This document shows, in pieces, positions 10,863-22,118 of a stretch of 64,000 nt of DNA. This stretch comes from Sarocladium kiliense. Its lineage: Eukaryota > Ascomycota > Sordariomycetes > Hypocreales > Sarocladiaceae. Both the position numbers and the translations under genes were made by a program. The notes under the pieces were generated by a model. It searched no databases and had not been told where the DNA came from. It worked only from the letters and a program-made list of their open reading frames with translations. Positions within the stretch are counted from its first letter, which is position 1. Each line of letters starts with the position of its first letter. Where the stretch lies: the NCBI GenBank assembly GCA_030734395.1, contig JAUZTG010000048.1:2790001-2854000 (forward strand), in the 5' to 3' direction.

Positions 10863-12756
10863 TCAGATCGTCCGATAGTCGTTTGTCCCTAAGTAAACAT
10901 ACTCGAATAGTAACGGCACACCTGCCACCGCTAACCATCCTATGCCTATGACGATTGATTAGCACGGAAACATTCGTGGAATTACTTGACAGCCTGAGAG
11001 CTATGAGCTTACCACTGTAGATCACCATCTTGGTCACAACTTCAACATCATATCTTACTCGCGGCCTCACGACGTGCGAGAACACCTCCTTCTCCTCAGC
11101 TTCGGTCTCTTGCCGAGTGAGGATCTCGTCCTCTCCCTCTGGGGTTGTCAAAATCACCTCTCCATCACCCATCATTCTCTCATACTCTCCGGAGAGCGGC
11201 GACTTCTGCGCACCAGAAGTTTGTGCCCCTGTACCAGAGTGATCTTGTTGCTCAGCGCCACGCTTCAGCTCCATGTTGCTGGATTTACTCTTCAAGCTTG
11301 TGTTGCTGCTCACACTCTCCCGTCGTCTACGCTCCCGGTACGCAAGGGTCTCGTAAGCATCAGCGGCGCTCTGTGGGCCGATCGAGACAGAGCGACCACG
11401 AGTGGTTGGGTGTCGGATGCTCTCCACCATGCGAGGGAAGTCCGACGCACGAGGGAACATGTTGTCGATTCTAGATCCTGGAGGCACAGACTTGTACTCG
11501 CTTGCGGGTGTGAAGAATCGCCTAGGGAGACTCAGACCGAGCTGGTCGATCAGACGGAACAGATGCGGCAAGGCCTTCAACATGAAAGGCTTCATGGTCT
11601 CGCGCCAAGCGAAGATGATGAGTACGCCCAGTACTATCCGCGCAATATTCAAGGTCCAGCCGAGAGGCGCGATATCAACAGCGTTGTTGCCGTAGGCATG
11701 TGTCTCCCAGGGGTCGTGTGGAATCTTGCCATACGTCCAGGTTGCAATTTCAAGACCAAGTACAACGCCAGCGAATGCCACGCTGTCGTCAAAGCAGGGG
11801 CAGTCGTCAGCTGGCTCAGGATGTATCCTGACTAGTAGGATGATGACAACAGCCGCCAACGCAGGAGCCGTCCACGAACTCGAATGCATGTACTGGTCCA
11901 GTGCAGGGCCATACACGAACTCCAGCCAGCCAATGACAGCGCCCATGATGCTTCCAATGATGACGTCGAGAAAGCCATGCATACCACAGTATAGTCGGCC
12001 GAAAACAATCGATACGGCGTAGAAGTAGGACAAGGCCTCAAGGCCAAACTTGATGGTAGGGTTCAGGGGATTATCGGGATCGCGCAGCATCATGAGGCCG
12101 TAGACAGCAACGGAGACTGCATTCGCACTGTGTGTCGAGGGGAAACCGTATTCGAGGGCAACGGAGCCGGACATGGTGATGCGGTGAAGTGGCGGGGAAA
12201 GAGGTCGCGGGAGAGAGAAGAAGTCCTTGACAAAGCCTGACCAGAATACGCCGAGAGCCAGAATATGCACGAGTCTAAGCATCGCTGTCAGCGCGTGTTA
12301 CCTCTCGAAGGCCTTCATCAACCTACCCTTTGCCCAGGCCAGCATAGCCGCACCAGAAGAGGATGGGCAGGCCGATCATGAAGAACGTGTGCGTGCCGAG
12401 ATTGGCGGTGATGGCGAAGTAGCTATCAAGGGCTGGTGTGCGCATCTTCTCCTGCATCCAAGCAAGATACGGCGTCTCCCATCGGATCAGAGGAAGCGCC
12501 CGCTGCCTGAGCGCATATCTCCATTTTGGAAGCGCCCGCTTGTCTGTAGTGGTCAGCGACAGGACAGGTCAGTCGCAAGAGTCGCACAAACGATGACAGC
12601 GCAACGAGGGGTCGTCGCGGTTTTCAATTGAGGGTGTCTGAGGAAGCGAGACAACGTACAATGGTCGGTGCTCCTCAACCCAGCATCGGGTTTCGCCTTC
12701 GGTACTGTGTCGAGCGGCGGGGCATCTTCGCGACGCGTGCCGCCGTTCATAGCCAT
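10863..12756 (-). CDS. LCB3: Sphingoid-base 1-phosphate phosphatase, PAP2 family (LCB3/YSR3-like)
   Basis: ER membrane lipid phosphatase that dephosphorylates dihydrosphingosine- and phytosphingosine-1-phosphate, controlling the flow of long-chain bases into ceramide. Four exons: 12660-12756, 12327-12543, 11013-12274, 10863-10939; 550 aa, all phases consistent. The three PAP2 catalytic motifs are present: KDFFSLPRP (K121...RP 128-129), PSTH (150-153), and GRLYCGMHGFLD (R198, H204, D208). The lead-in WETPYLAWMQEKMRTPALDS and FAITANLGTHTFFM is typical of LCB3 rather than of other PAP2 enzymes. Several transmembrane segments follow, then a long polar Ser/Glu-rich loop (about 330-500) and a final hydrophobic segment GWLAVAGVPLLFEYVYLG encoded by the last small exon. 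The yeast enzyme is shorter; the extra length is mainly the polar loop. Confidence 0.9.
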
Positions 12757-13686
12757 GGTCGGCTGCGAAGGAGTGCAGCAGCGCGAACGAACGGCGAAGG
12801 CGGCAGGAGGGAGTGATTTGGCAGCTTCGTCGCAAAGTCTAGAGGGCTGTCGGGCATCTGAAGCAGGGTGCTAAATCGTCGAGGATAGAAGGAGGTGAGA
12901 AAAAGGAGGGGCGTCGGTCGTCTAGGTAGGAAAGCGACCGAAAGCGAAGAAAGAAGCTTAGCAGAAACTGGGGAACACCGTTAGCACACGCTGGTGGTGG
13001 ATTTCGCCCAGCCCTGGTTCATTCGCCAGGTTGTTGGCCTTGGGAACAGGACAGGGTTCAGGTGAGGGAGCCGAGGATCGTGGGTGCTGTCAATTGGGGA
13101 TTGGTGGAGAGCAGACACCTGAAGTTTGCAGTTTATAGGTATTTGCACATGACAGACAGGCAGGCAGGCAGGCAGGCAGCTGAAGGCATGTCAGATCGCC
13201 TCTAGAAGAGAAGCAAGAGCATAGATAAGGTAAGTCAAGGTGAGCAACTGACGGACGGGGTCTCCGTCAGCTTAGGGTCATCCTCTATCCTGGCCAAACC
13301 TTAAGGGAGCTCGAGCTGGGCGGCCTCGCCTAGGGTCATCCTGCAATGCACGATACTGGAGCACGGTGTGTACATAGACCAGCCCACGGAGAACACGACT
13401 GCTTAGACAGCACACTTTTGTAGGGTATTGGCCTTTGTAGCAAGAGGGGTGCAATGTCAACTTCGGAACAATTACCAACATCAATTCATTCGATTTATGT
13501 TCTAATGCAAACAGTCCAGCCTTCTAGCCTACCCCAAAGCCTCTGTACCTCGTTCGTAGTGGGTCATTTGAGCTTCATCCTCCATTCGACACACGGAACG
13601 CGTCTCTATCCATCAAAGCTTGGAGCTCGCTGCACGCCTCACCAAGAAAATCGCTGATAGCTTTATTCACTTCAAGAGACCCTACA
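12757..13686. other. Intergenic, 930 bp: shared upstream region of LCB3-like (-) and SDR (+) genes
   Basis: Bidirectional promoter space between divergent genes. It contains the GACA/GGCA tetranucleotide tract listed separately. No coding ORF is recognised. Confidence 0.55.
13151..13180. repeat. Tetranucleotide microsatellite (GACA)2(GGCA)5
   Basis: Two GACA units run into five GGCA units in the space between the LCB3-like and SDR genes. A simple-sequence repeat, likely length-polymorphic between strains. Confidence 0.85.
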
Positions 13687-14776
13687 ATGACATTCACATC
13701 TCTAGCCGGCAAGCATTGCGCCATCGTTGGCGCAACCGGCGTCATCGGTTCAGCCATAGCCCAGACCTTCTCTCATCAAGGCGCCGTCCTGTCCCTCATC
13801 AGTCGCTCAGCCCTTCATAACAGGGCTCGCATTGAGAAGAATCTCAAAGCACCATTCTCATCTGACAAGACTGATGGCTTACCCGTGCCACGGACTCATC
13901 GGTTCTTCAATGTTGACGTTGCGGATAGGGATGCTGTCCGAGCTGCCTTCTATACGAAACGGGGTGATGTTGTAAGTCGATTACAGCTTTTTTGGTAACC
14001 TCTTGACTGCGCTGACTCGAGTAATTGAAGAGCTTTGATGATGAGAAGAAGATTGGCCCCGTAGATGTTCTTGTCAACTGTGCTGGCATTACGCAGACGC
14101 AGGCCTTGAAGCGAATCCCCGATGACGGCATCTCAGATATCATCGACACAAATCTCATGGCCACCATCTGGGCTAGCAAACATGCCCAGATCAGAAGTCA
14201 CGGTACAGTAATTATCTTGCTTCATATAGATGTCTCGCGCTGATGATGGGCAGGATGTATCATAAATGTCAGCAGCCTGATGGCTACCAAAGGAGGTGCC
14301 GGGGCTACTGCATATGCTGCATCCAAAGGCGGCGTTGTAGGTAAGTTGGTACTCCAATTCTATGTCCTCGCTGCTAGCATAGTATACGGAGGCGCCTGAT
14401 CCATACGGCACCCCATACGCTGACCTCTGATCTTCCTGCCAGCTTTCACAAGAGCACTATGCCGCGAATACGGCGTCAACTCCATCCGCGTAAACGCCCT
14501 CCTCCCTGGCTGGGTTGATTCTCCCATGTGGGACCGTAAGTCCTCCTTCACCCTCATGTGTTTGGGAAACCAAAAGAAAAAGCAAGCTGATATACAATTC
14601 CCCTTCCCTTTCCTGCAGACCTGAAAGACGCCATAAAGCAAAAGACACTCGACGAAACACCACTAAATCGCATAGCCGACCCTGCAGAGGTGGCCGATGC
14701 AGCATTATTTTTAGCAACGAACACCTTTGCGAACAACTGTGTCCTCAATCTTGATGGAGGACTCAGTGCCACTTGA
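13687..14776 (+). CDS. Short-chain dehydrogenase/reductase, 3-oxoacyl-ACP reductase-like
   Basis: Classical NAD(P)H-dependent SDR, most like FabG/OAR1-type 3-oxoacyl-[acyl-carrier-protein] reductases of (mitochondrial) fatty-acid synthesis. Five exons: 13687-13971, 14031-14202, 14254-14340, 14443-14535, 14619-14776; 264 aa. Seen: cofactor loop GATGVIGSAIA at 16-26, NCAGIT, catalytic Ser in INVSSL (159/160), YAASKGG (Tyr173, Lys177), LPGWVDSPMWD, and the end LFLATNTFANNCVLNLDGG typical of FabG-like enzymes. No clear mitochondrial presequence is seen, so the compartment is uncertain. The stop lies only 55 bp from the stop of the convergent UBA2 gene, so the two 3' UTRs almost certainly overlap. 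SDR membership is certain; the substrate is an inference. Confidence 0.88.
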
Positions 14777-14831
14777 GCAGTGTACGAAGATAAGAGCAAG
14801 AAAGATTGAACTTCGGCCACACAATGGTCAA

Positions 14832-17282
14832 TCAATCAATGACGATGGCGCCGCCGACGTCCTCCACAACTACCACGTCGTCGTCGTCTCCCTTCTCATC
14901 CGCCATTTTGGCCTTCTTAAGCGGTGGTCCATCTTCGTCAGGCCGCGAACGCTTCACGCCTTGTGGGGCCGCCTCAGACTCGCCATCGATGGGGTGCTTG
15001 CCGTTCTGCACGCCGTTGCTTTCCGCTGGCGTGCCGTTGGTAGCCTTCTTCGGCTTCCGGGGTATTGAGGGCTTGTCCTGAATCTGGGTCTTGACTGGAG
15101 AATCGCCTTCGTTGATGGTACTGATGAAGGCATTAGCATAGATAACAGAAGTCAAGTCATTAGGGTCTTACCCTTTCTGAATGCTAATGACTACATTGAC
15201 AAATGTGTCATCATCGTCTTCGTCCATAACAGTGAGGAAGCTGCCGTTAGCGACACCTGTTCCCGGGCTATTAGAAACAACTCAAGTTACACGTTCAATG
15301 GAATGCTTACCCAGCTCGCTCAGCTTCTTTGGCAGGTTGTCTGTCTCATCGGCATCGTACAAAATGCCGACCTCATTGCTTAGGACAAATTCCCTCTCAC
15401 CAAAGCCAAGCTTGTCCTTGATGAAGGTATCGACAACATCCTTCAACGTTGCGCGATCCAGGTCAACCTCGAGTGCAGTGTTGAAAACGCCACAGACTGG
15501 ACATTCGGGGTTCGGCTGCCGTGATCGGTCTGGGGCTAGTAATCTGCCGGCAGCGAATGGGGTCAGGAAGACCTTGCATGAGGTTAGTTTTGGTGTGAGA
15601 GGTTTGGGTACAAGGTTACGTACCTCCTTCGAGTGGCCGTAGTCCCCCCTGAGGATCTTCATCGACTGTAGCACGCAGAGTCCGGCAACGATGGCATTGG
15701 TTGTAGCAATGGCCGGGATGATGTTACCAGCCATCTGCTTGATGTCAAATCGCGATTTTCTCTCGATGCCAAAGACTGTCGATCTGATGTTGGCACTCGC
15801 CGCCACAAAGTCAAGCGTGTCTTCATCATCCTTATCGAAAGATATCTCGGGATCAGGTTTCGAAGGATCATGGTCCTTCTTGAGCTGCTCCATTCGCTTG
15901 CTCAGGCGATCAATGCTGTCGTTAAAGACCACCAAGCTCTCCTCAAGTGACCACGCCCGTTGTCCATCCGCAAGAATGGCCTCCTTCGATGCAAGAGCTT
16001 CTGCGGCCTGTTCCATCACCTTCTCATATTTGAGCGGTTCTGGGGGCGTTCTTGACTTCCACATATCCTCAACAGAGCGTAATCGCTCGATGTCAGTGAA
16101 GAAAACTTTGTCGAAGAGCATTTGGGGAAATTCCGGCTTGCCGACGGCAGCTCTGATCTTCCGCAGCGCCTCTGACTCCCTCTTCAATTCCTCCACCTCT
16201 TGTGCTATAAAAGATCAGTGGGAGCTGAGGGGGTGTGGAAGAGATGAGCTCACCGTTCTCAGCATCTGCTGAATGATCGAATGCAGTCTGGTCCTCGCTA
16301 GCACCAAACATCTCGCTGCGCTCGGTTAGGATCGCAAAGTCTTGAATTCTAATCAGAATTTTCTTACCTGAGGAGATAGCTCTTTCCCCAAACGATACAG
16401 TGGATAGGCTGGCTTGGTGTGCTGCGGATAGTGCAAACAGGAAACGATTTAGGTGTTTCTTTCGGTGTGCAGTCATAGCACGCCGTGAGTCCTTTCTTGA
16501 TGACCTGAACCTGACCGTTGAAGCCTGTCGTTCCACTCTCTACCAACGGAACGTCCGCTGCAAGGCACATCTTATTTACATGTCGCCGGGCCTCTAGGTT
16601 ATCCAGCGCGTTGAAGACGATGGTGAAGCCTTGAAACCACGGTACGTCGAATTGCGCATCTTTGATATTCGCATGGTGTGCCTCAATCTTGACCTTCGGA
16701 TTGAACCTTTGTGCGACCTCTTTCGCAACCTGTATACTATGTCAGCTCTCGTGCGCCACTGGCCGCCTCGCTCGATCCTTACCAAAGCCTTGGACTTCTT
16801 GATGTGCTCATGTCGGAATAGGAATTGCCTGTTGAGATTTGAAAGATCGATGGTGTCCAGGTCGACAATATGAATCTCTCCAAAGCCACTAAGGACTAAG
16901 TTCTTGAGCAGCTCGCAGCCAATTCCACCAGCACCAACCATGAGGAGGCGCGCCTAACCGAAGTCGTTAGCATCTGAGCCCAGCTACCTTCCCACGCGCC
17001 TTTGCCGGTCGTAGATCTCTCAGGGCGTATTTCTACCTTCTTAATGGACGCGTTCAGCGATGTGCCCATGGATTGATGGTTATACCGGTCGCGCGAGAGT
17101 TGCATCGGTCGTTGGGGTGCTTTTGCCAGCTTTGCAGTTGCAGGCACTGGCTGGTTCGCAGGCTGAGCAGGTGTTTGCTGAGATTCAGTGACGGATGTCC
17201 CATTGGATGAGGCAGAAGTCTCGGTCGCGGTGCCATTCGCCGGTGGCGGCGCGGCTGCGTCGTTGGAGGGTTGCGCCTCCAT
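14832..17282 (-). CDS. UBA2: SUMO-activating enzyme E1 catalytic subunit
   Basis: With Aos1 it adenylates SUMO and carries it as a thioester before transfer to Ubc9; nuclear. Eight exons: 17037-17282, 16783-16953, 16368-16729, 16254-16315, 15624-16204, 15311-15572, 15172-15256, 14832-15120; 685 aa with all phases closing. Seen: an 80-residue Ala/Pro/Thr-rich N-terminal extension, adenylation loop LLMVGAGGIGCELLKNL, DLDTIDLSNLNRQFLFR, zinc ligands CYDC (223/226) and CPVC, the catalytic cysteine in FPVCTIRSTPSQPIHC (about Cys238), a UFD-like part (LDRATLKDVVDTFIKDKLGF), and a basic tail (GVKRSRPDEDGPPLKKAK) fitting a nuclear localisation signal. The very end is acidic followed by VVVVED, a candidate SUMO-interacting motif. 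The start is the ATG at 17282; the upstream in-frame ORF starts with TTG. Confidence 0.95.
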
Positions 17283-18178
17283 CGCAAAGGTTCGCGATCT
17301 CGTGCTGGTCAGCAATGGGCGTGTGGTGGTGCTGTCGACGAATGCGCAGGTAGCGCTGAGTCCTGCGAGGACGATCCGAAGCGCAGAAGTGGATAGAAAT
17401 GGTCGCCTCTTTTGGGCGTTGTTGATGAAAGAATGTAGGTTAGACAAGGCTGAGCGCTTCAGCTGGGATGAAAGAAGAGGTTACCTTGGCTTTGGCACCG
17501 TGGACCAATGCATGAGGTCAGAGTTCCGCGAGGCAGGGGTGCTACAACAACCCGCTGGCGGGTACCTGGACCCCCACTACACAGGCCTCGGGGGACTGTG
17601 AATAGTGGTGTGATTGGTCGCTGCCAGTTGCTGCCAGCGATGCCACTAACTGTCATTCCCTATTGTGCCTGCCGCAGTCGGAAGCCTTCAATTCATTCAC
17701 CAGCACAGTGTTTGCACTGTGATAATTGCCAAGTTGTGAGACTGTTCCCAGGCATCATCGATTGATTTGACGTACGATTTCAACAAAGTTGAACAGGGTG
17801 CTCGTCGGGTTTATACAGAACACGTAGATTTTCAGGGGAGGATGGTTGGCCTTGCTGCACTGGGCCAAGCGGAAGGCCAAAGGAAAGCTGGCCCAAAGAA
17901 GCCATGGCAGGTACTCCAAAGCAGAGATCGTAGCGTATGCAGTGTTCCAAGTCTGTGTCTTCGTTCAGTCAGTCGTAGAGAATGACGGTGCCTAGAAGTC
18001 TTGTAGGATTGACGAGTCTTATCACCTCTGATGCCAAATGTGCAAAGATCGTGGGGCTGGCACCTCACCTCAATGGCAGTCACAACGCCCAATTTTCACA
18101 CAGTCCAAACTACGTCCCTGGCTGCCACTGCTCAAGTTCCGTCCTTACAATCTCCTGGAAAAAGAAATTGAGCACATC
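17283..18178. other. Intergenic, 896 bp: divergent promoter of UBA2 (-) and QNG1 (+)
   Basis: No ORF with coding character. An in-frame ATG at 18038 would extend QNG1 by 47 residues without recognised homology and is treated as 5' UTR. Confidence 0.55.
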
Positions 18179-19451
18179 ATGTCAGACGACGAGGCTGACC
18201 CAGAGCTGCTCGAGCTTCTTCGCCAGCACCTGCAGGGAAAACTTCACATTGAGGAAGAAGCTGACACTGGTGTCCTCGAGAGCGCTGAGTTCGTTTACGA
18301 CAATGGTATTGACGTCGCGATTGACATGCGCGCTACCAAGTCTACCGCCGACACTATCTATCGGCAGATGAAGGAAAAGAGCTATTCCACAGCAACATGG
18401 TCGGAACACGCGCTGCACCCGAAAGCCAAGGACGAGTGCACGGTGGACTTCATCTTTACTATGGACCTACTGAACTTTAGCTTCTGGTCCAAACTACCGG
18501 AGGATGAGAGGTTTGCCGTCGAGTACAAAGGCAAACGATGGACAGGCTACTGGAGTCTTGTCGCGGCCCTACAAAGAGCGCTCGAAGAAGGTGAGTATCT
18601 TCCCAAGCAGAGGGAAAGGCACCCCTGACCAACGTAATTGCAGGCATACCCATCACGGATCCGCATCACTGGCACAACAAAGACGAGTGCACCCTAGATT
18701 CACTCAGACATGTGTTCAGATCGTGCACAGATGAGGAAATGCCAATGTTGGCCGAACGTCTAGACTGCCTCAGGGAAGCTGGTCAAGTTCTATATGAGGT
18801 ACCACTCCCATTCACCTTGAGCATGCAAGTTCTTCTGGAATGTAACTGAAATCATTCAGCGGTACAACTGTTCAGTTGCAAACGTAATATCTGCCGCACA
18901 GGGCTCCGCGGCTGCCTTGGTCAATATCCTCGCTCGAGACTTCGCCTGCTTCCGTGATGAGCACACGTTCGATGGTGAAGGTCGGAGTAAAGTCATTCGC
19001 CTCCTCAAACGTGCTCAGATCCTCGTTGCCGACTTGTGGGCTTGCTTCAATGGGGAGTCTTGGGGTGAATTCCGTGATATCGACAAGATCACGATGTTCG
19101 CCGACTATCGCGTGCCACAGATCCTCATTACCTTCGGAGCGCTGTACTGCAGCCCCGGAGTTGCTGCAGCTATCAAGGGAAAGGAAATTATAGAGAGCGG
19201 TGGGAGATGGGAGGTTCAGTTGAGAGGTAAGAAAATCTCTTATGAGTATGCGGTAGCCCTGTTGCTGACGGTCTGTAGCTTGTAGCATCTGGTGCGTAGA
19301 GCTTATGCGCAGGGAGATCAAGAGACAACACCCTGACGCAGAAGTCAACGCCATCTTGATTGACTTTTTCCTCTATGATTCCATGAAAGAGTTGGAGGCG
19401 GCAGGCAAAGAGCCTATGCCGCACCACAGGACACGCAGCATATGGTACTAG
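18179..19451 (+). CDS. QNG1: Queuosine 5'-phosphate N-glycosylase/hydrolase (queuosine salvage, DUF2419)
   Basis: Releases queuine base from queuosine 5'-phosphate so that eukaryotes can reinsert it at the wobble position of tRNAs through TGT. Four exons: 18179-18590, 18644-18798, 18860-19226, 19279-19451; 368 aa. Family signatures seen: LNFSFWSKLPEDERF, YKGKRWTGYWSLVAALQRAL, EEGIPITDPHHW, VIRLLKRAQILVADLW, the highly conserved ITMFADYRVPQILITFGAL, and, across the last intron, VQLRACSIWCVELMRREIK, which fixes the acceptor at 19278. The next possible AG would break the frame. The end, LIDFFLYD and HHRTRSIWY, matches human QNG1 (C9orf64). The start at 18179 (MSDDEADPELLELL) is preferred over the in-frame ATG at 18038. 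It is convergent with the Pol delta subunit, 121 bp between stops. Confidence 0.93.
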
Positions 19452-19572
19452 AGGATGATGGAGCATTGAATCAGAGTCGCATTCAGGTGAAACAAACAAA
19501 CTAAGATCACGCCGACCGAACGCCATTCGCTCCATCACATCGTACACATATCTTCATCCTCCGCAAGACTTC

Positions 19573-20219
19573 TCAAGCGCCCACAGAAATGCCTGAGTTC
19601 AGGATTTCATCGATGTGTGCCGTCTCAATCTTCTTCGTGCCCTTCTTCTCCTCCTTCAAGAGAACCGCGAGAACCTCGATTGGGGGGTTCAGCCCGAGAC
19701 GATCAGCTCGATGCCACCGCTTCATGCGTGTGATGCCAACACAAGGCTAAGAAGTGGTATTAGTACGCGTGTCCTGTATAGGAACAATTGTTGAAATAGA
19801 CTCACTCCATACTGCGAGCTGACATCAAAGTATCGCAACACCTTCTCACTCTGGGAAAGGTCCTTTTGGTGCACTCTCGGTGCCGTTCGCTCATTCTCGA
19901 TAGCTTTCCAGTACTTGTTGATTTGTGCATCCGTGACCTTCTCTGCTTTGACTTCGGCCTCGGGCTTTTCAGGAACTGCCTCGACCTCGGGCTCATCCTG
20001 TTCGTCTTCGGATGCTGGCTCAGGCTCAGCAATGACGTCCTCAATTTTAGGCTTCTCCTCAGCAGGTGCTTCGACCTTGGCGACTGCAGGCTCGGACAGA
20101 ACTGCCTTCTTGGCATCCTGAGGAGTTGACGCCTTGGTAACTTTGTGATGAAAGCTGATGGTAGACTGGCCCTTTGTTGGCCCTGCCCGGGGGCCTGTTG
20201 AGCGTCTAGTAGTTGGCAT
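19573..20219 (-). CDS. POLD4: DNA polymerase delta small subunit (POLD4/Cdm1 family)
   Basis: Fourth, small subunit of DNA polymerase delta (Cdm1 in fission yeast), a non-catalytic stabilising subunit at the replication fork. Two exons: 19806-20219 and 19573-19746; 195 aa. The conserved core is LRYFDVSSQYGPCVGITRMKRWHRADRLGLNPP, cited here in pieces: SSQYG closes exon 1 and PCVGITRMKRWHRADRLGL opens exon 2, which is the family signature and sets the splice. The N-terminal half is low complexity and acidic (EPEPASEDEQDEPEVEAVPE). Near the N-terminus QSTISFHH (18-25) resembles a PCNA-interacting box but has His instead of the two aromatic residues. At 195 aa it is longer than human POLD4 because of the acidic linker. 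Confidence 0.9.
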
Positions 20220-20579
20220 TTTGTGAAAGAATGCTCGTAATCAAAAGGCTGTAGTTTTGGATACACAATTGAGTCGGCTTTTAGATGTAGTTCCGGATAC
20301 GTTAGCGGGATAAAAGCGATTGCCAGATGGGGGGGTAAGTGCGATGATGTTGCGTGACTCCTCGGATGCGGCTGATGACGGTTACAATACATGGCGGGGC
20401 GCCGGGGCAACGACGGTAGCATAGTGCACCACGACCAGACGCGAACCTGAGACGTAGTCACGTGATATTGCTTAAACACTACCCTATGGCGACACCAACA
20501 TCTGAGATCTTGGCCTAGAGCTTGTCTTGGGCTGATAAATATTGATCGGCCATTCTTGGAAATCATACTAATGGTTGAT
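20220..20579. other. Intergenic, 360 bp: promoter of the Pol delta subunit gene
   Basis: Lies between two minus-strand genes, so it holds the upstream region of the Pol delta subunit and the 3' flank of SKI8. No ORF is called. Confidence 0.5.
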
Positions 20580-21695
20580 CTAGCCTCCGGTTGCTTCCCT
20601 GTAAAAGGAGATGCTCCGGTTCGCTCCAGCTGTGCAAAACATCTCACTCTTTCCAGCAGTCTTTGGCAACCACCGTACCGCCCACAAGGCCTTGTCCGTT
20701 TCGCTATGTGTAGCAACAGCTGCCATGCGCTCAATCGACCATACCTTAACCTTACCATCCATGGCTCCACTCAATAGGTACTCTCCCGTATCGTTCCAGT
20801 CGACCGTGGTAATCCACGAAGAATGTCCAGTCAAGTTGCCGACATGCTCGCCATGTTTCATGTCGTAGAGGGCAATGATGCCAGCGTCACCTGCAGCGGC
20901 AAGTCTGCTATTGCCAGGTGAGAAGGAGACAGCTCGAACAGGCTTCGCAAGACCTAGAACATTTGTTAACCCAATATTGATGTAAAAGTAAGAGCGTAGG
21001 CAGTATGTACCTGATAGCGAGAATAAGATCCTTCCTGTGTCGTTGTCAAAGATGTAGACGGCACCATTCTGGTGACCGCTCGCAGTGTACTTTCCATCTC
21101 TGCTAAGGTCCACGCACATGCCAAAGCTTCCGGACCCTGCGCTCCCGGTCTCATATTCCTGGATCTTCGCGGCCTTCTCGCCTGTCACGTCCCAAACGTT
21201 GACCTTGCCGTCATTGGTCGTCGCGGCGAGAAAGCTCCCATCTTCGCTCAGAGCCAACGCCCAAGCTTGGCCTGGCTTTGTTGCTGGGCCGTCCCCCCTT
21301 GAATGCCACTCGCCAGTGTCTTGGTTGAGGGACCAGACCTTAATCTCGCCACCAAAGCCCGCGGTGGCAGCTACGCGACCATCTTTTGAAGTGCAGGCGT
21401 GGTGACAGCCCAGTTTATGAGCTTCTGATATTGACTGCTTCAGCGGAAAGGCGGGATCCGTGGCATCATGGATATGAAGTGTCGAGGAGCCACTTCCAGA
21501 GATTACAGCCCTCTGCGTGGTAGCCAGGGCAAAGATGTCGGTGATGTGAGCTGCTCAAATGTCAGCCACTTCCATGTAGATGCGCACAGAACATCGCAAC
21601 TCACCATCGTCCACCGTGTGGGTGGTCAGATACTGTTTGGACTATGTTTTGGGTCAAAACATCAGTTAAAAGTATTTGGGCTTGAACTCACCATT
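20580..21695 (-). CDS. SKI8: SKI8/Rec14 WD-repeat protein
   Basis: WD40 protein with two roles in its family: scaffold of the cytoplasmic Ski complex that feeds mRNA to the exosome, and partner of Spo11 in meiotic break formation (Rec14 in fission yeast). Exons: 21693-21695 (ATG only), 21605-21641, 21011-21550, 20580-20953; 317 aa. The first coding exon is just the start codon, followed by a 51-bp intron; the next exon gives SKQYLTTHTVDDAHITDIFA, matching the usual Ski8 N-terminus MSKQYLTTHTVDDAH. WD units end in IKVWS, VNVWD, VYIFD, IALYD and VKVWS; the C-terminus is MFCTAGANRSISFYREATGG. Short for a seven-blade propeller but normal for this family. Confidence 0.9.
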
Positions 21696-22118
21696 GTGCA
21701 CTCTGCAATCCCGGTTTCGTGGTGTAGTTTGGTAGGGAGGAAGATGCTGAAGTGGGATGTTCAGCGGTTTACCTGCGTCACTGAAAACTGTGGTGGGGTC
21801 AATGGAATTGGGACGCAACAGAGGGGTGCAACAACCCAACTGAAGTCAACCGCTATCTGAGAATACAGAACGTCTGACTCCGTGGATTTCTATAGTAATT
21901 GCTCATCTAGGAATCATTTCTTCACAGTACCCTAATACTAGATACTGTCGTGGCAAGTCCATAACCATGCAGAACAATCATCCTCTGGATATGACATGCT
22001 CTCCTTAGTATAACAGTGATTTACAAAGGTGAATAAAGTAACGCCGATAGATGCCCTTGTACATGCCCTTCACCCTAGCATGACTCTAGTATACAACAAC
22101 CCTTCACACCTCGTATCC
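21696..22118. other. Intergenic, 423 bp: promoter of SKI8
   Basis: Between two minus-strand genes; holds the SKI8 upstream region and the 3' flank of the bL32m gene. Nothing else recognised. Confidence 0.5.

Noticed and set aside
18038..18178. 47-residue N-terminal extension of QNG1 from an in-frame ATG
   Set aside because: Family members start at the MSDDEADPE-like position; the extra residues look like translated 5' UTR.
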